Shown: positions 45,928 to 57,292 of the stretch, in pieces | Position numbering within the stretch: the stretch's first letter is position 1 | How the letters are laid out: every line of letters begins with the position of its first letter | Assembly: GCA_016868895.1 (NCBI GenBank) | Contig: VGFK01000003.1 | Location: 62,001 to 126,000, forward strand | Source: Bacteroidota bacterium | GTDB taxonomy: Bacteria > Bacteroidota > Bacteroidia > Chitinophagales > Chitinophagaceae | Reading direction: 5' to 3' | Length of the DNA: 64,000 nucleotides | Position numbers and translations under genes: made by a program | The notes under the pieces: generated by a model | Seen by the model: only the letters and a program-made list of their open reading frames with translations | The model's database searches: none | What the model was told of the DNA's origin: nothing

Positions 45928-47718
45928 TTACCGGTCAAAGTAGTTCAGCAGCTTTTCTGTAAGTGAAGTACCAATCAGTTCTTCTAATTCTGAGCGGTTC
46001 GCTTTGCGCACATTGTTGACGGATCGAAAATGCTGCAACAGACGTTCTGCTGTTTTCTCTCCAATTCCGTTGATTTCCGTGAGTTCATTTCGGGTAAGTC
46101 CCTTGCTCCGTTTTTTTCGGTGAAAGGTTATGCCAAAGCGGTGTACTTCGTCACGGATGCGACGAAGGAATTTCAATACATCGCTCTGGTATTCGAGTTT
46201 CAACGACTCTTGATCTCCCGGATAGAAAATTTCTTCTACATTTTTTGCCAATCCGATCACTGTCATCTTACCTCCCAGTTCCAATTCTTCAAGGGCTTCG
46301 CACGCGGCGGAGAGTTGTCCTTTGCCTCCATCGATGATGACCAAATCGGGAAGCGCAATTTTTTCTGAAAGCATTCTGCTGTATCTTCTGCTGACTGCTT
46401 CTTTCATGGTAGCAAAGTCGTTGATCCCTTTTACTGTTTTCACATTGAAATGACGATAATCTTTTTTGCTGGGTATTCCGTCTTTAAAAAAAACCATTGC
46501 GGAAACAGGGTAACCACCCTGAAAATTTGAGTTATCAAAGCATTCAATGTGGCGAGGCAGGGTGGGTAAGGAAAGAAGTGCTTGTGTACGTTCCAGCAAT
46601 TGTTGTATTGTTCCCTTTCCAGCCTCCAGCTGAAGGAGTTTTTTCCTTTTGATTTCTTCGGCATGGTAGTTGGCATTGGCCTCAGCCATTTCAAGTAGCT
46701 TTTTCTTCTCGCCGGATCGAGGAACCGTAATGGTAAATGCATCGAATCCAAAAGGCAGGTCAAACGGGACAATCAATTCTGTTGCACTATCCCCGAATTG
46801 CAGCTGGAATTGAACAATGGCCTGCGTCAGCACTTCTTCCTTTGATTCATCGATGGTCAAGCGAAAGGCGCGATTATGCGCATTGATGACAGTACCGTTT
46901 CGAACGGCCAAAAAACTAACGACTGCATCCTCTTGGCTCATCGAACAAGCGAAAACATCGAGATTTCCCAGGCGCGGATTGACCACGACAGACGTAGCGT
47001 GATAATTTTTTAGTGCATTGATCTTTTGTTGAATCTGATCGGCTTTCTCAAACGCCAACTGTTCAATGAATGTCTGTTGCTCTTTTTTATACTGATCCAG
47101 GATCCCTTTTAAATTTCCCTTCAGCATATTTTTTAGTTCACCAATGCCTTGATCATAGTTTGCAACAGATTGTTTTCCTACGCAAGGCCCTTTGCAATTG
47201 CCCAGGTGATATTCCAGGCAGACCTTGAATTTTCCACTCGTGATATTTTTTTCAGATAAATTCAGGGAACAGGTGCGTAGCGGGATATACTGTTTGATAA
47301 AGGAAAGCAATTCCCGAACGCGTGCCACCGAGGTAAAAGGTCCGAGATAGGTGGAACCGTCATTGATTTTTCTTCTTGTAAAAAAAACTCTGGGAAAGGG
47401 TTCTTTCTTAATGACGATATAGGGGTAGGTTTTATCGTCTTTGAGTTCGATGTTGTACTTGGGTTGAAATTCTTTGATCAGTGAGTTTTCAAGTAGAAGG
47501 GCATCGTGCTCGGAGCGGACAATTATGAAATCGATTCGATTGATTTGCCGCACCATTTCCATGGTCTTGTACGAGTGAGCGCTTTTTGTAAAATAGGAGG
47601 TAACACGCTTTTTTATGTTTTTGGCTTTGCCGATATACAGCAGTTTTCCTGAAGCGTCATAATACTTGTAAATACCCGGTGATGCCGGGAGCGTGTGCTG
47701 AATCGATGCGTATACCAT
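45928..47718 (-). CDS. uvrC: Excinuclease ABC subunit C
   Basis: Nucleotide-excision-repair endonuclease of 596 residues that makes the incisions on both sides of a lesion with UvrA and UvrB. It has the N-terminal GIY-YIG nuclease (PGIYKYYDASGKLLYIGKAKNIKKRV), the UVR domain (about 205-240, EQLAFEKADQIQQKINAL), the UvrC RNase-H-like domain (ECFDNSNFQGGYPVSAMVFF; DLVIIDGGKGQLSAA) and the C-terminal helix-hairpin-helix repeat (INGIGEKTAERLLQHF). Start ATG 47718 shares one base with the upstream stop (TAATG). Confidence 0.95.
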   Translation of the reverse strand: MVYASIQHTLPASPGIYKYYDASGKLLYIGKAKNIKKRVTSYFTKSAHSYKTMEMVRQINRIDFIIVRSEHDALLLENSLIKEFQPKYNIELKDDKTYPYIVIKKEPFPRVFFTRRKINDGSTYLGPFTSVARVRELLSFIKQYIPLRTCSLNLSEKNITSGKFKVCLEYHLGNCKGPCVGKQSVANYDQGIGELKNMLKGNLKGILDQYKKEQQTFIEQLAFEKADQIQQKINALKNYHATSVVVNPRLGNLDVFACSMSQEDAVVSFLAVRNGTVINAHNRAFRLTIDESKEEVLTQAIVQFQLQFGDSATELIVPFDLPFGFDAFTITVPRSGEKKKLLEMAEANANYHAEEIKRKKLLQLEAGKGTIQQLLERTQALLSLPTLPRHIECFDNSNFQGGYPVSAMVFFKDGIPSKKDYRHFNVKTVKGINDFATMKEAVSRRYSRMLSEKIALPDLVIIDGGKGQLSAACEALEELELGGKMTVIGLAKNVEEIFYPGDQESLKLEYQSDVLKFLRRIRDEVHRFGITFHRKKRSKGLTRNELTEINGIGEKTAERLLQHFRSVNNVRKANRSELEELIGTSLTEKLLNYFDR

Positions 47719-48977
47719 TAATGGATAGTTCTTATGAGTCCAACGCGTATACCCATATCCATCAGGTTCTCTTTGATGGGATATTTGTCCTTAAAGCTGG
47801 AGAGCAACTGATAGCGGAATTGTGGACCGATACTCCATGTGTTGGAGCCTTTTGTAAAATTAATATTTGCCTCTACTGCAGTATTGATATTGAACCTTCT
47901 GTTTAAGCTGGGCTCTTTCGCATAGTTCCTCAAATTGGTAGAGATCAGATAGGAGTAATTGGCAAACACGTATGTCGGCTGCACAGTCGATGCCACTGAA
48001 AAGTTAAACGCTTTGTTTCCGGCTACCCGGTAATCCAATCCAATGGGAACAGCAAACATGTAGTGTTCATTTCTCAAGGTGACATGCGAATTACCATTGT
48101 CGTTTCTATAAATGGAAACTGCATTGATCGCTGAAGCGAATGCACCAGAGTTGTTCACTGCATAGGTCGCCATCTCCGGATATCCACTGTATGCATCAAT
48201 TTGATATTGATGGTAATTCGCTTGGAATCCTGTTTTCAGGGATAAACGCTTGTTGATTGGATAGAACATCACCGTTCCGGCCTCAAAGCCAACACCGGGA
48301 CGATGACTAACCGCATCTTTCACATTGCGCGCAAGTGGAGCATTGGTGCTGTAGGAGTAAACCGAATATTGGTAATTAGTGCGAGTGGCTTGTCCTTCCA
48401 GTTGACGGTACCCGATGCTGGGTGTAACGTATACTTGCCAGGTTCCTTTTTTGCCAATTTTTTTAGCTCCCTGGACTACTGTTTGAAGAGCAGTTTGCCA
48501 AAACGTTCGGCTTTCTTTCAGCCGAACAGGTGTGGAGACGGCAACATTCATATTCAACTCGCTCATTCCTGGCGCTACAATTGCCAGCGGAGGCCGAACC
48601 GGCGCATCATCTTCCCGAATTGATTTTTCAACCTGTGCGACTGTTCCCGTAATGCTTCGCTGCTCAACAGTTGAAGCCATAAGGGGCACGCGTTTATGAA
48701 CAACCGAAGTTCGAACGACAACAGAGGGCAATTCAACAAACCGATAAGCAGTCGCTTTTGAAACAGGAACAGTATTGTCGTGTACTTCTTTTTTTATCCA
48801 AATGGCCGTCACGGATGCTATGAGCAAAAGTGCAGCAAAAGAGGCGCTGAGCCATCCATTTCGGGGATGCAACTCGCGCTGAATGTTTTTCCAAACAGTA
48901 TCGGAAGGATACAGTAAATACTGCTCCGATTTTTCCTTCAGCAAGTCTTCAAGCTCCTCTTTTGAATAATTCCTCAT
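47718..48977 (-). CDS. Barrel protein with an anti-sigma-like N-terminus
   Basis: Protein of 419 residues with a soluble N-terminus (about 1-40, ELEDLLKEKSEQYLLYPSDTVWKNIQRELHP), a single membrane helix (about 43-61) and no normal signal peptide. Residues about 170-419 look like an outer-membrane-type beta-barrel (repeated tyrosine- and asparagine-rich strands, ending MGIRVGLIRTIH). The gene lies 31 bases after an ECF sigma factor on the same strand and could be its membrane anti-sigma partner, with the barrel-like part in the periplasm. I recall similar proteins in Chitinophagaceae; role unproven. Confidence 0.6.
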   Translation of the reverse strand: MRNYSKEELEDLLKEKSEQYLLYPSDTVWKNIQRELHPRNGWLSASFAALLLIASVTAIWIKKEVHDNTVPVSKATAYRFVELPSVVVRTSVVHKRVPLMASTVEQRSITGTVAQVEKSIREDDAPVRPPLAIVAPGMSELNMNVAVSTPVRLKESRTFWQTALQTVVQGAKKIGKKGTWQVYVTPSIGYRQLEGQATRTNYQYSVYSYSTNAPLARNVKDAVSHRPGVGFEAGTVMFYPINKRLSLKTGFQANYHQYQIDAYSGYPEMATYAVNNSGAFASAINAVSIYRNDNGNSHVTLRNEHYMFAVPIGLDYRVAGNKAFNFSVASTVQPTYVFANYSYLISTNLRNYAKEPSLNRRFNINTAVEANINFTKGSNTWSIGPQFRYQLLSSFKDKYPIKENLMDMGIRVGLIRTIH

Positions 48978-49008
48978 GAATAGTATTGATCAACCCAATC
49001 GATATTCG

Positions 49009-49590
49009 CTACACTGCACTCGCACCTGAAATCCATTTGACTTTTTCTTTTGACGGTTGCAAGATGTTCTTTTTGTTCAGAATTTCTTCCAGCATGCTTT
49101 TGGCCCGGGTGTACTGCGAACGACTGGTACTTTCCTCAATCTCCAGCATCTGTGCTATTTCCTTGTGGGCATAGCCTTCGATGGCAAAGAGGTTGAGTAC
49201 GGTTCGGTACCCTAGTGGGAGCATTCGGATGCACTCCACGATCTGTTTGGCCTGCAGGATGGCGGGAATATTGTCTTCCCTGATCATCAGGTCTCCGGCA
49301 TAGGCCAGATCAACGTGTTCGTTGAACTTCTTGTTGCGTTTGAGGTGATTGATGCAGGTGTGAACGATGATGCGCAAAATCCATCCCTCTAATGATCCAC
49401 GGTGTTCGTATTTCCCAATTTGGGTGAACACTTTAATGAATCCCTCCTGAAGCATGTCTTCTGCATCTTCGCGTGATTTTGAATAGCGATAGCATACGGA
49501 AAGCATTTTGGGACTGTACCGCTGGTACAATTCATGCTGCGCATTTGCATCGTTATTTAAACACCCTTGAAGAAGCACCTCTTCCGTCAT
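49009..49590 (-). CDS. ECF-type RNA polymerase sigma factor
   Basis: Sigma-70 family protein of 193 residues. Region 2 (AQHELYQRYSPKMLSVCYRYSKSREDAEDMLQEGFIKVFTQIGKYEHRGSLEGW) binds core polymerase and the -10 element; region 4 (LPLGYRTVLNLFAIEGYAHKEIAQMLEIEESTSRSQYTRAKSML) is a helix-turn-helix for -35 recognition. The lack of regions 1 and 3 marks it as extracytoplasmic-function type. The next gene on the strand encodes a probable membrane partner. Target genes unknown. Confidence 0.93.
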   Translation of the reverse strand: MTEEVLLQGCLNNDANAQHELYQRYSPKMLSVCYRYSKSREDAEDMLQEGFIKVFTQIGKYEHRGSLEGWILRIIVHTCINHLKRNKKFNEHVDLAYAGDLMIREDNIPAILQAKQIVECIRMLPLGYRTVLNLFAIEGYAHKEIAQMLEIEESTSRSQYTRAKSMLEEILNKKNILQPSKEKVKWISGASAV

Positions 49591-49684
49591 GAGATCTTGC
49601 CAATTGATCTCTGAATGTAAGACAATTTTTAGATGTGCGATGCTGCTTGGAAAGATCCTCGTAATTTTTTACCAAATGATTGAT

Positions 49685-51988
49685 TTACAGCGAAATTCGA
49701 ATAGCCAATCCAATATTTCTGCCTGGAGCGGAGAATCCGGACGCGAAATAGCGGTAATTCCGATCCAGGATGTTTTCTATGAAGAACTGAAGAACCATCT
49801 GCTTATTCAGGTTGTACCCCGATCGTAAGTTGATGGTCGACCACGAAGGAGTTCCTTTTGCAGTTGCATATTGTGCATTGTCTTCCCCGTCGGCATTGTA
49901 TACATTCAGGGGCTTCCAGCCGTTGAATAAAACAAACAGTTCGGCGTATCCTTTCGAACGCTCATATGCCAGGCTCCATTTACCAAAGGCAGGTGGAATA
50001 TGATCGAGTGGTTTTGTAGTGACCTTGGCCCGGACAACAGCATAGCTTCCGTCTGGCTGGCGTTGAAAAACTGCTGAAGTCTTCGACGGATCAGTCAGAA
50101 ACCTTCCTTCCTGCCAATTGATGTTTCCTGTCATTTTCCATTGCGCGTTCAATCTCCATCGCATTTCCAATGTTCCCCCCCAGTTATATGCACGGTTCAC
50201 ATTTTGGTTGGCCAGGACCTGACTGTTTACACCGTAGTATTCGATGGAGTCCTTTCCATTCAACTGAAATGGGGCCTTTACAATAGCATTGTTGAATCGT
50301 GTATAGTACACGTCGGCTTCCAGTTCAAACCGTTGTCCCACCCGAAAGGCATAGGCAAGATCCAGCGTATGCGTAAACTCGGGACGAATCTCGGGATTGG
50401 GAACGACTACTTGTCGCGCTGCTGTACTGGATTCAAACAGCTTACTGAGGTCATCGATATTGGGCGCCCGGAACCCCGATGCATATCCCCATTTGAACGT
50501 GTTTTGAGTATTGGGACTGTATACCAATCCAATATTTCCTGTAGCGGCCCAGTTCAGTTGATTGACCCGTGTGATGGGCAATTGAAAGAAGGAGTTGTCG
50601 ACAATATTCGAGCGAAGAGCTACATGCTGAATTCGTATTCCTTGATTCAATACCCATTTGCGGGATTTGAATTTATGGATGTGCTGAACGTATACCGCTG
50701 CATAGTTCATCGTATTATTTCCATCCGGGTAACGGGTATCGAGTTTGCTGATTTGGCCATTCATCACATTGGTACGGGTGGCCTTGGAAGACAAGTCGTT
50801 CAACTGAAGATCAATGCCCGTCACAATTTCATCATCCAGTAACTTCTTTCGTGCATCAAATGTAAATCCTACGACACCAATGTTTTCAATGCGTGAATCG
50901 CGACGATCATAGTGTTTGTATTCTCGGGTAATTCGACTCTCTTCGATCCATTGGTAGCTGGCAACGGAATTGAGTTCGTTGAAAAATCCTGTTAATCCCT
51001 CTGCCTTGAACTGATATGCAGCAAGCGTGCGGTTTTGTGGACCATAGTACCATTCTGCGTAGCGTAGCGTTCCGTTACGTATATCCTGCAAACGGTCGTA
51101 TCGCGGCACATCACCGGTTGTAGAATGCTGAACATTCAGCAAATGGGAGATCTTCTGATTAGGCTTGAACAGCACTTTTTGCATCAGGTCTACTTGACGG
51201 TATCCGGAAAAAATCTGTTTTCGGATAGCGCTGTTGCGCAATACGGTATCCATTATGGTACCGTTGTAGGGTTGGATGTATTCTTTGCGGGTACCAAATC
51301 CCTCAAATCCTTTTTTATCGTTTGCCCCCATGCGCATGTCTCCAAAATCACTGAACGTAATGCTTGTCAGGCTGCCCCATTTTTTTGAACCCATGGTAAC
51401 ATCTGCATGGATGGATTTTTCTTGATTGGCCGTCGAGTACCGGGCAAAGGCGTTGGACTGCACAATTCGTTTCTTGTCGCTGGTTGAGAGTTTGGGTTGT
51501 TGTGTAATCATGTGGATCGCGCCGCCCAACGCATCGCTTCCAAATAAAGTAGAGGAGGGGCCTTGAATCACTTCTATGCGATCGAGCATGTTCTGATCGA
51601 CAGTAATTACATTTTGCAAATGCCCTGATCGGTAAATTGCATTATTCATGCGTACGCCATCGATCACCAGCAGCACGCGACTGGCTTCAAATCCCCGAAT
51701 CACAGGACTGCTTCCGCCCTGCTGACTTTTCTGAACAAAAACATTCCCCGTTGACAATAATAAATCACCAGTGTTTTGTGCATTTGTTCTTCGGATGGCT
51801 GCAGAATTGATGATATCAATTTTTTGAATGATATTTTTTTTCTTTTCAGCAAACTTGCTTCCGGAAATCACCACTTCATCGAGGTTCACCGATGCGGAGT
51901 CGCGTACAGTTTGTGAGAAAGCAGTGTTGCCCAGAACCACCATGAGCATCAACCATAGGCATGTGCGACAACTGATACGCTTCGTCAT
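49685..51988 (-). CDS. TonB-dependent receptor, heme/hemoglobin type
   Basis: Outer-membrane receptor of 767 residues from ATG 51988 (signal peptide ending near AFSQ), coupled to gpmI by an ATGA overlap at 51985-51988. The plug has QQGGSSPVIRGFEASRVLLVIDGVRMNNAIYRSGHLQNVITVDQ and IQGPSSTLFGSDALGGAIHMITQQP, segments I recognise from hemoglobin/heme receptors (HmuR/HutA type). The barrel ends GRNIGLAIRISL with a C-terminal hydrophobic strand. Heme is inferred as the cargo. The frame extends to 52102 inside gpmI; that extension is not coding. Confidence 0.85.
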   Translation of the reverse strand: MTKRISCRTCLWLMLMVVLGNTAFSQTVRDSASVNLDEVVISGSKFAEKKKNIIQKIDIINSAAIRRTNAQNTGDLLLSTGNVFVQKSQQGGSSPVIRGFEASRVLLVIDGVRMNNAIYRSGHLQNVITVDQNMLDRIEVIQGPSSTLFGSDALGGAIHMITQQPKLSTSDKKRIVQSNAFARYSTANQEKSIHADVTMGSKKWGSLTSITFSDFGDMRMGANDKKGFEGFGTRKEYIQPYNGTIMDTVLRNSAIRKQIFSGYRQVDLMQKVLFKPNQKISHLLNVQHSTTGDVPRYDRLQDIRNGTLRYAEWYYGPQNRTLAAYQFKAEGLTGFFNELNSVASYQWIEESRITREYKHYDRRDSRIENIGVVGFTFDARKKLLDDEIVTGIDLQLNDLSSKATRTNVMNGQISKLDTRYPDGNNTMNYAAVYVQHIHKFKSRKWVLNQGIRIQHVALRSNIVDNSFFQLPITRVNQLNWAATGNIGLVYSPNTQNTFKWGYASGFRAPNIDDLSKLFESSTAARQVVVPNPEIRPEFTHTLDLAYAFRVGQRFELEADVYYTRFNNAIVKAPFQLNGKDSIEYYGVNSQVLANQNVNRAYNWGGTLEMRWRLNAQWKMTGNINWQEGRFLTDPSKTSAVFQRQPDGSYAVVRAKVTTKPLDHIPPAFGKWSLAYERSKGYAELFVLFNGWKPLNVYNADGEDNAQYATAKGTPSWSTINLRSGYNLNKQMVLQFFIENILDRNYRYFASGFSAPGRNIGLAIRISL

Positions 51989-53517
51989 AGTGAATCGACC
52001 AGCACATCTCCGGTCATTTCTGAAGGGATGGGAATTCCCATGAACCAAAGGATGGTGGGGGCGATATCGCCTAGTTTTCCTGGTTGGATGGATCCTCTCC
52101 ACGTGTTGTCAATGATAAAAAATGGAACCGGATTGAGGGTATGGGCGGTATTGGGACTTCCATCCTCGTTGATCATATAATCAGCATTGCCATGGTCGGC
52201 GGTAAGAAAAACGGTATAATCGTTTTCAAGTGCAGCCTCTACAATGCGTTTGACACAGGCATCAACGGTCTCTACTGCTTTTTTTGCTGCTTCCCAATTG
52301 CCAGTATGCCCCACCATATCAGCATTTGCGTAATTGAGGCAAATGAAGTCGGCCGACTTCCCCCTGATCTCCGGCAGAATCAAATCAGTCAGCTCAAACG
52401 CGCTCATCTCCGGCTGTAAATCATAGGTTGCTACTTTAGGAGACGGCGCCATGATTCTTTTTTCTCCAACAAACGGCTCTTCTCTGCCGCCATTGAAAAA
52501 GAAGGTTACGTGTGGATACTTTTCAGTTTCAGCAATTCTGATTTGTGTTTTTCCATGTTGCTCGAGTATTTCTCCAAGTGTATGCGTCAAGTTATCGTTG
52601 TGGAAGACAACATGCACGTGTTTGTAAGTGCTGTCGTATTCCGTCATGGTGGTATACTCGAGTGATAATTTCTTCATCCCCTGCTCGGGAAAATCCTTTT
52701 GCGTGAGTGCTTCTGTAATTTCTCTGCATCGATCCGTCCTGAAATTGAAGCAGATGACCGCATCACCATCTTTGATGGTTGCAAGCGGTTGGTGGCTAGC
52801 ATCGGTGACAACAAGCGGTTGGATGAACTCATCAGTGGTTCCCTCAGCATAAGCCTCTTGTATTGCATCACTGGCCTGTTTCACGTATTTTCCTTTTCCG
52901 TTCACCAGTGCATCGTAGGCCAGTTTTACTCGTTCCCAGCGCTTGTCACGGTCCATGGCGTAGTACCTGCCGCAGACCGATACAATTTTTCCAGAAGAGG
53001 AGGTTAAGTGTTGTTCCAGATCGTGTATAAACCCGTAGCCGCTTTTTGGATCGGTATCCCGACCATCGGTGAATACATGAATGTAGACATTGTTCAATCC
53101 TTCTGATTTGCACACGTCGGTCAATGCTTTCAGGTGATTGATGTGGGAGTGAACACCGCCATCGCTGACCAATCCCATCAGGTGCAGGTCTTTATTATTT
53201 TTCTTGGCGTAATCAATTGCCGATAAAAGGGTGGGGTTTTGCTGAAATGCGCCGCTGCGGATGGCCACGTTGATGCGTTGCAGTTCTTGGTAGACAATTC
53301 TGCCGGCTCCGAGGTTGAGGTGTCCAACTTCACTATTGCCCATTTGCCCCTCAGGTAGCCCTACCTGCTCGCCACAGGTGATCAAGGTACTGTTGGGATA
53401 GGTGGAATACAGAGAGCTGACAAAAGGCACCTGTGCATGTTGGATCACATCACTTTGTGCAACCGCTCCGAGCCCCCAGCCATCCATGATCACCAGCATG
53501 CATTTTTTATTGTTCAT
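51985..53517 (-). CDS. gpmI: 2,3-bisphosphoglycerate-independent phosphoglycerate mutase
   Basis: Glycolytic enzyme of 510 residues that interconverts 3- and 2-phosphoglycerate with two manganese ions. It has the metal-site aspartate in CMLVIMDGWGLG near residue 9, the catalytic serine in MGNSEVGHLNLGAGR, the HVFTDGRDTDP and RYYAMDRDKRWERV segments of the phosphotransferase domain, and the C-terminal FLTADHGNADYM with metal-binding residues. Full length and normal. A -7 element on the minus strand (53522-53529) lies 4 bases before the ATG. Confidence 0.96.
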   Translation of the reverse strand: MNNKKCMLVIMDGWGLGAVAQSDVIQHAQVPFVSSLYSTYPNSTLITCGEQVGLPEGQMGNSEVGHLNLGAGRIVYQELQRINVAIRSGAFQQNPTLLSAIDYAKKNNKDLHLMGLVSDGGVHSHINHLKALTDVCKSEGLNNVYIHVFTDGRDTDPKSGYGFIHDLEQHLTSSSGKIVSVCGRYYAMDRDKRWERVKLAYDALVNGKGKYVKQASDAIQEAYAEGTTDEFIQPLVVTDASHQPLATIKDGDAVICFNFRTDRCREITEALTQKDFPEQGMKKLSLEYTTMTEYDSTYKHVHVVFHNDNLTHTLGEILEQHGKTQIRIAETEKYPHVTFFFNGGREEPFVGEKRIMAPSPKVATYDLQPEMSAFELTDLILPEIRGKSADFICLNYANADMVGHTGNWEAAKKAVETVDACVKRIVEAALENDYTVFLTADHGNADYMINEDGSPNTAHTLNPVPFFIIDNTWRGSIQPGKLGDIAPTILWFMGIPIPSEMTGDVLVDSL

Positions 53518-53521
53518 GCTG

Positions 53522-53529
53522 CAAAATTA
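53522..53529 (-). promoter_or_regulatory. Promoter -7 element of gpmI
   Basis: On the minus strand TAATTTTG matches TAnnTTTG and ends 4 bases before the gpmI ATG, implying a very short leader. Confidence 0.45.
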
Positions 53530-53585
53530 CTCGATTTCATTTTACCTTCATTTTGTGATCCATACACGGCGTCACACTCCAATCG

Positions 53586-53915
53586 ATGAAGAAAAATAAG
53601 GACGGGCGGTCGGGTTTTGTTTACAGCACAGATCCTCATTTTCAGTATGCTGAGCAGGATGAACAGGAACAGGTGTTGAGTCCATCTGAACAACGCCTGC
53701 GCGTTTCAATGGAGGCCAAACACAGAGCGGGCAAGACCGTCACGCTTGTCCTGGGATTCATTGGTAAAGAGCAAGACCTTGCTGATTTGGGAAAGCAGCT
53801 CAAGAGTCATTGCGGAACAGGAGGTGCTGCAAAAGACGGAGAAATTATTTTACAGGGCGATCATCGGGAGAAAGCCAAAAAGTGGTTAGCGGCACACGGT
53901 TTTGGCGTAAAATAA
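53586..53915 (+). CDS. SUI1/eIF1-like translation factor
   Basis: Cytoplasmic protein of 109 residues with a charged N-terminus and a SUI1 domain at about 50-108: AGKTVTLVLGFIG, then LGKQLKSHCGTGGAAKDGEIILQGDHREKAKKWLAAHGF. The GTGG loop is the family's conserved RNA-contact loop. Bacterial SUI1 proteins (YciH type) resemble eukaryotic initiation factor eIF1; their role in bacteria is uncertain. A strong bidirectional terminator follows the stop codon directly. Confidence 0.9.
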   Translation: MKKNKDGRSGFVYSTDPHFQYAEQDEQEQVLSPSEQRLRVSMEAKHRAGKTVTLVLGFIGKEQDLADLGKQLKSHCGTGGAAKDGEIILQGDHREKAKKWLAAHGFGVK

Positions 53916-53940
53916 AAAAGACAGGCACTGCCTGTCTTTT
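53916..53940. terminator. Bidirectional rho-independent terminator
   Basis: Perfect 11-base-pair stem AAAAGACAGGC / GCCTGTCTTTT with a 3-base loop. The A-tract and T-tract make it work in both directions, ending the SUI1 gene (+) and the small gene and gyrB (-). Confidence 0.9.
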
Positions 53941-53963
53941 ATGTATGCGAAAAAGTGTTGCGA

Positions 53964-54170
53964 CTACCAGCCTTGTTTTGCTGTGCCTGCCTTGATGGCG
54001 GCCAATGCGTTGGCTTCACTCAGCAGTGCAGTCAGCTTGTTGCCTTTGCCGTCGTGACCTTTACCAATGTATCCGCCTTTTGCCGTTCTGCTGATCACAG
54101 CATCTTGCATGGGAACATTTTTTTCTTTGGTCTTCACGTTGTAGGCTTTGATCATGTTGTCGTTTGACAT
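53964..54170 (-). CDS. Small conserved protein of unknown function
   Basis: Protein of 68 residues, basic and glycine-rich in the middle (MSNDNMIKAYNVKTKEK, ISRTAKGGYIGKGHDGKGNK), with a helical, alanine-rich end. No signal peptide or membrane helix. It lies 30 bases after gyrB on the same strand and ends at a clear terminator, so it is a real transcript end gene. I do not recognise a family with a known role; nucleic-acid or ribosome association is possible from its composition but not shown. Confidence 0.65.
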   Translation of the reverse strand: MSNDNMIKAYNVKTKEKNVPMQDAVISRTAKGGYIGKGHDGKGNKLTALLSEANALAAIKAGTAKQGW

Positions 54171-54200
54171 GTTTTTTGTTTTAATGGTTATAAATGAATA

Positions 54201-56183
<1,983 letters not shown>

Positions 56184-56257
56184 TCACATCTCCATGGGGT
56201 TTAGCACGCCGTGGAGGGTCGACAAATTTACTAAAAATAAGGGAGATGGAATTGGCC

Positions 56258-56265
56258 TATCTTTG
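56258..56265 (+). promoter_or_regulatory. Promoter -7 element of the AraC-family regulator
   Basis: TATCTTTG is an exact -7 match. It falls between the two possible ATGs (56246 and 56273) and so favours 56273 as the start with a leader of only a few bases. Confidence 0.5.
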
Positions 56266-56272
56266 CAGTCCC

Positions 56273-57214
56273 ATGGCAGGATTTGCTGACATATTATCCT
56301 CACCCAACGGGGGTGTTTTACCCTTGGAAAATTCGGATGTGGTCCTGAAGAAAGAAAGGAATCTGCCCGGCTCATGGAGCTACTCCATTCGTCGATATAA
56401 ACACTCAGGAATCCCTTCAGAGGATACGGGCACCCTGATTTATCATTTTGGGGGGGCTGCTGAGGCCCGCTTCCTGGAGCTGAGGTTCTGTGTAAGTGGG
56501 CAAACTTATTGCAATGATGCTCAAACCAATTGTGAGGCCTGCATATTGAATCGCAATGCGCAGTGTGTGGAGCAGACCGATACCGTCGATCACCTCATTT
56601 TCCGATTTGAGCCTGCCCATCTGACCAACCTGATTCGGGTCGAAACCCAGCCCGATACTGAAGACATCATTCGGTTTCGTCATCCCCAGTCTTTTAGTAG
56701 CTCCATCACCATTACCGGTCGCATACGGCATACCCTTGATTCCCTGCTGAATCACCGGTACACCGACACGCTAGAAAATATTTTTGTCAACGCCCAGACC
56801 CAGATCTTGCTCTTATACACCCTGGAGGCGGTCAGCTCGATTCGAGAGGACGAAGTGCCTGCCTGTAAATTTTTAATGCACCAGGACGATCGTGAAAAAA
56901 TCATCAAAGCGCGCGAAGTGTTGTTGGAGCACATTGGTGATCCCATTACCATCAAGGAACTCAGCCGAAAGGCCGCCATCAACGAATGCTACCTCAAAAA
57001 AGGGTTCAAGGTCATGTTTGGAACCACCATCTTTGATTTCTACCAGGAACAACGAATGGAGCATGCCCGCTATTTGCTCTATGAGAAAGGGCTCAGTGTT
57101 TCCGAGGTTTCTGCGCAGTTGGGCTACTCATCCATTTCCCATTTTTCCACTGCGTTTAAGAAGCATACGGGACTCAAGCCCTGTGAGCTTTTGTCACCGC
57201 TCCGTCATAAATAG
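56273..57214 (+). CDS. AraC-family regulator with a five-cysteine cluster
   Basis: Transcription factor of 313 residues from ATG 56273. The C-terminal 100 residues are the AraC double helix-turn-helix (ITIKELSRKAAINECYLKKGFKVMFGTTIFDFYQEQRMEHARYLL; VSEVSAQLGYSSISHFSTAFKKHTGLKP). The N-terminal sensor domain contains C73, C80, C87, C90 and C98 (spacings 6, 6, 2, 7), a pattern able to bind iron, an iron-sulfur cluster, zinc or heme. Downstream lie a TonB receptor and two HmuY lipoproteins, its likely targets, so an iron- or heme-responsive activator is a good guess. An earlier ATG (56246) is in frame. Confidence 0.85.
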   Translation: MAGFADILSSPNGGVLPLENSDVVLKKERNLPGSWSYSIRRYKHSGIPSEDTGTLIYHFGGAAEARFLELRFCVSGQTYCNDAQTNCEACILNRNAQCVEQTDTVDHLIFRFEPAHLTNLIRVETQPDTEDIIRFRHPQSFSSSITITGRIRHTLDSLLNHRYTDTLENIFVNAQTQILLLYTLEAVSSIREDEVPACKFLMHQDDREKIIKAREVLLEHIGDPITIKELSRKAAINECYLKKGFKVMFGTTIFDFYQEQRMEHARYLLYEKGLSVSEVSAQLGYSSISHFSTAFKKHTGLKPCELLSPLRHK

Positions 57215-57292
57215 TTTCTCAACCTTTCTCTGACAATTCCGTGATAAAAATGACGTTTTCAAATGTCAGTTTTGTACCGCATTTCACGGAAC

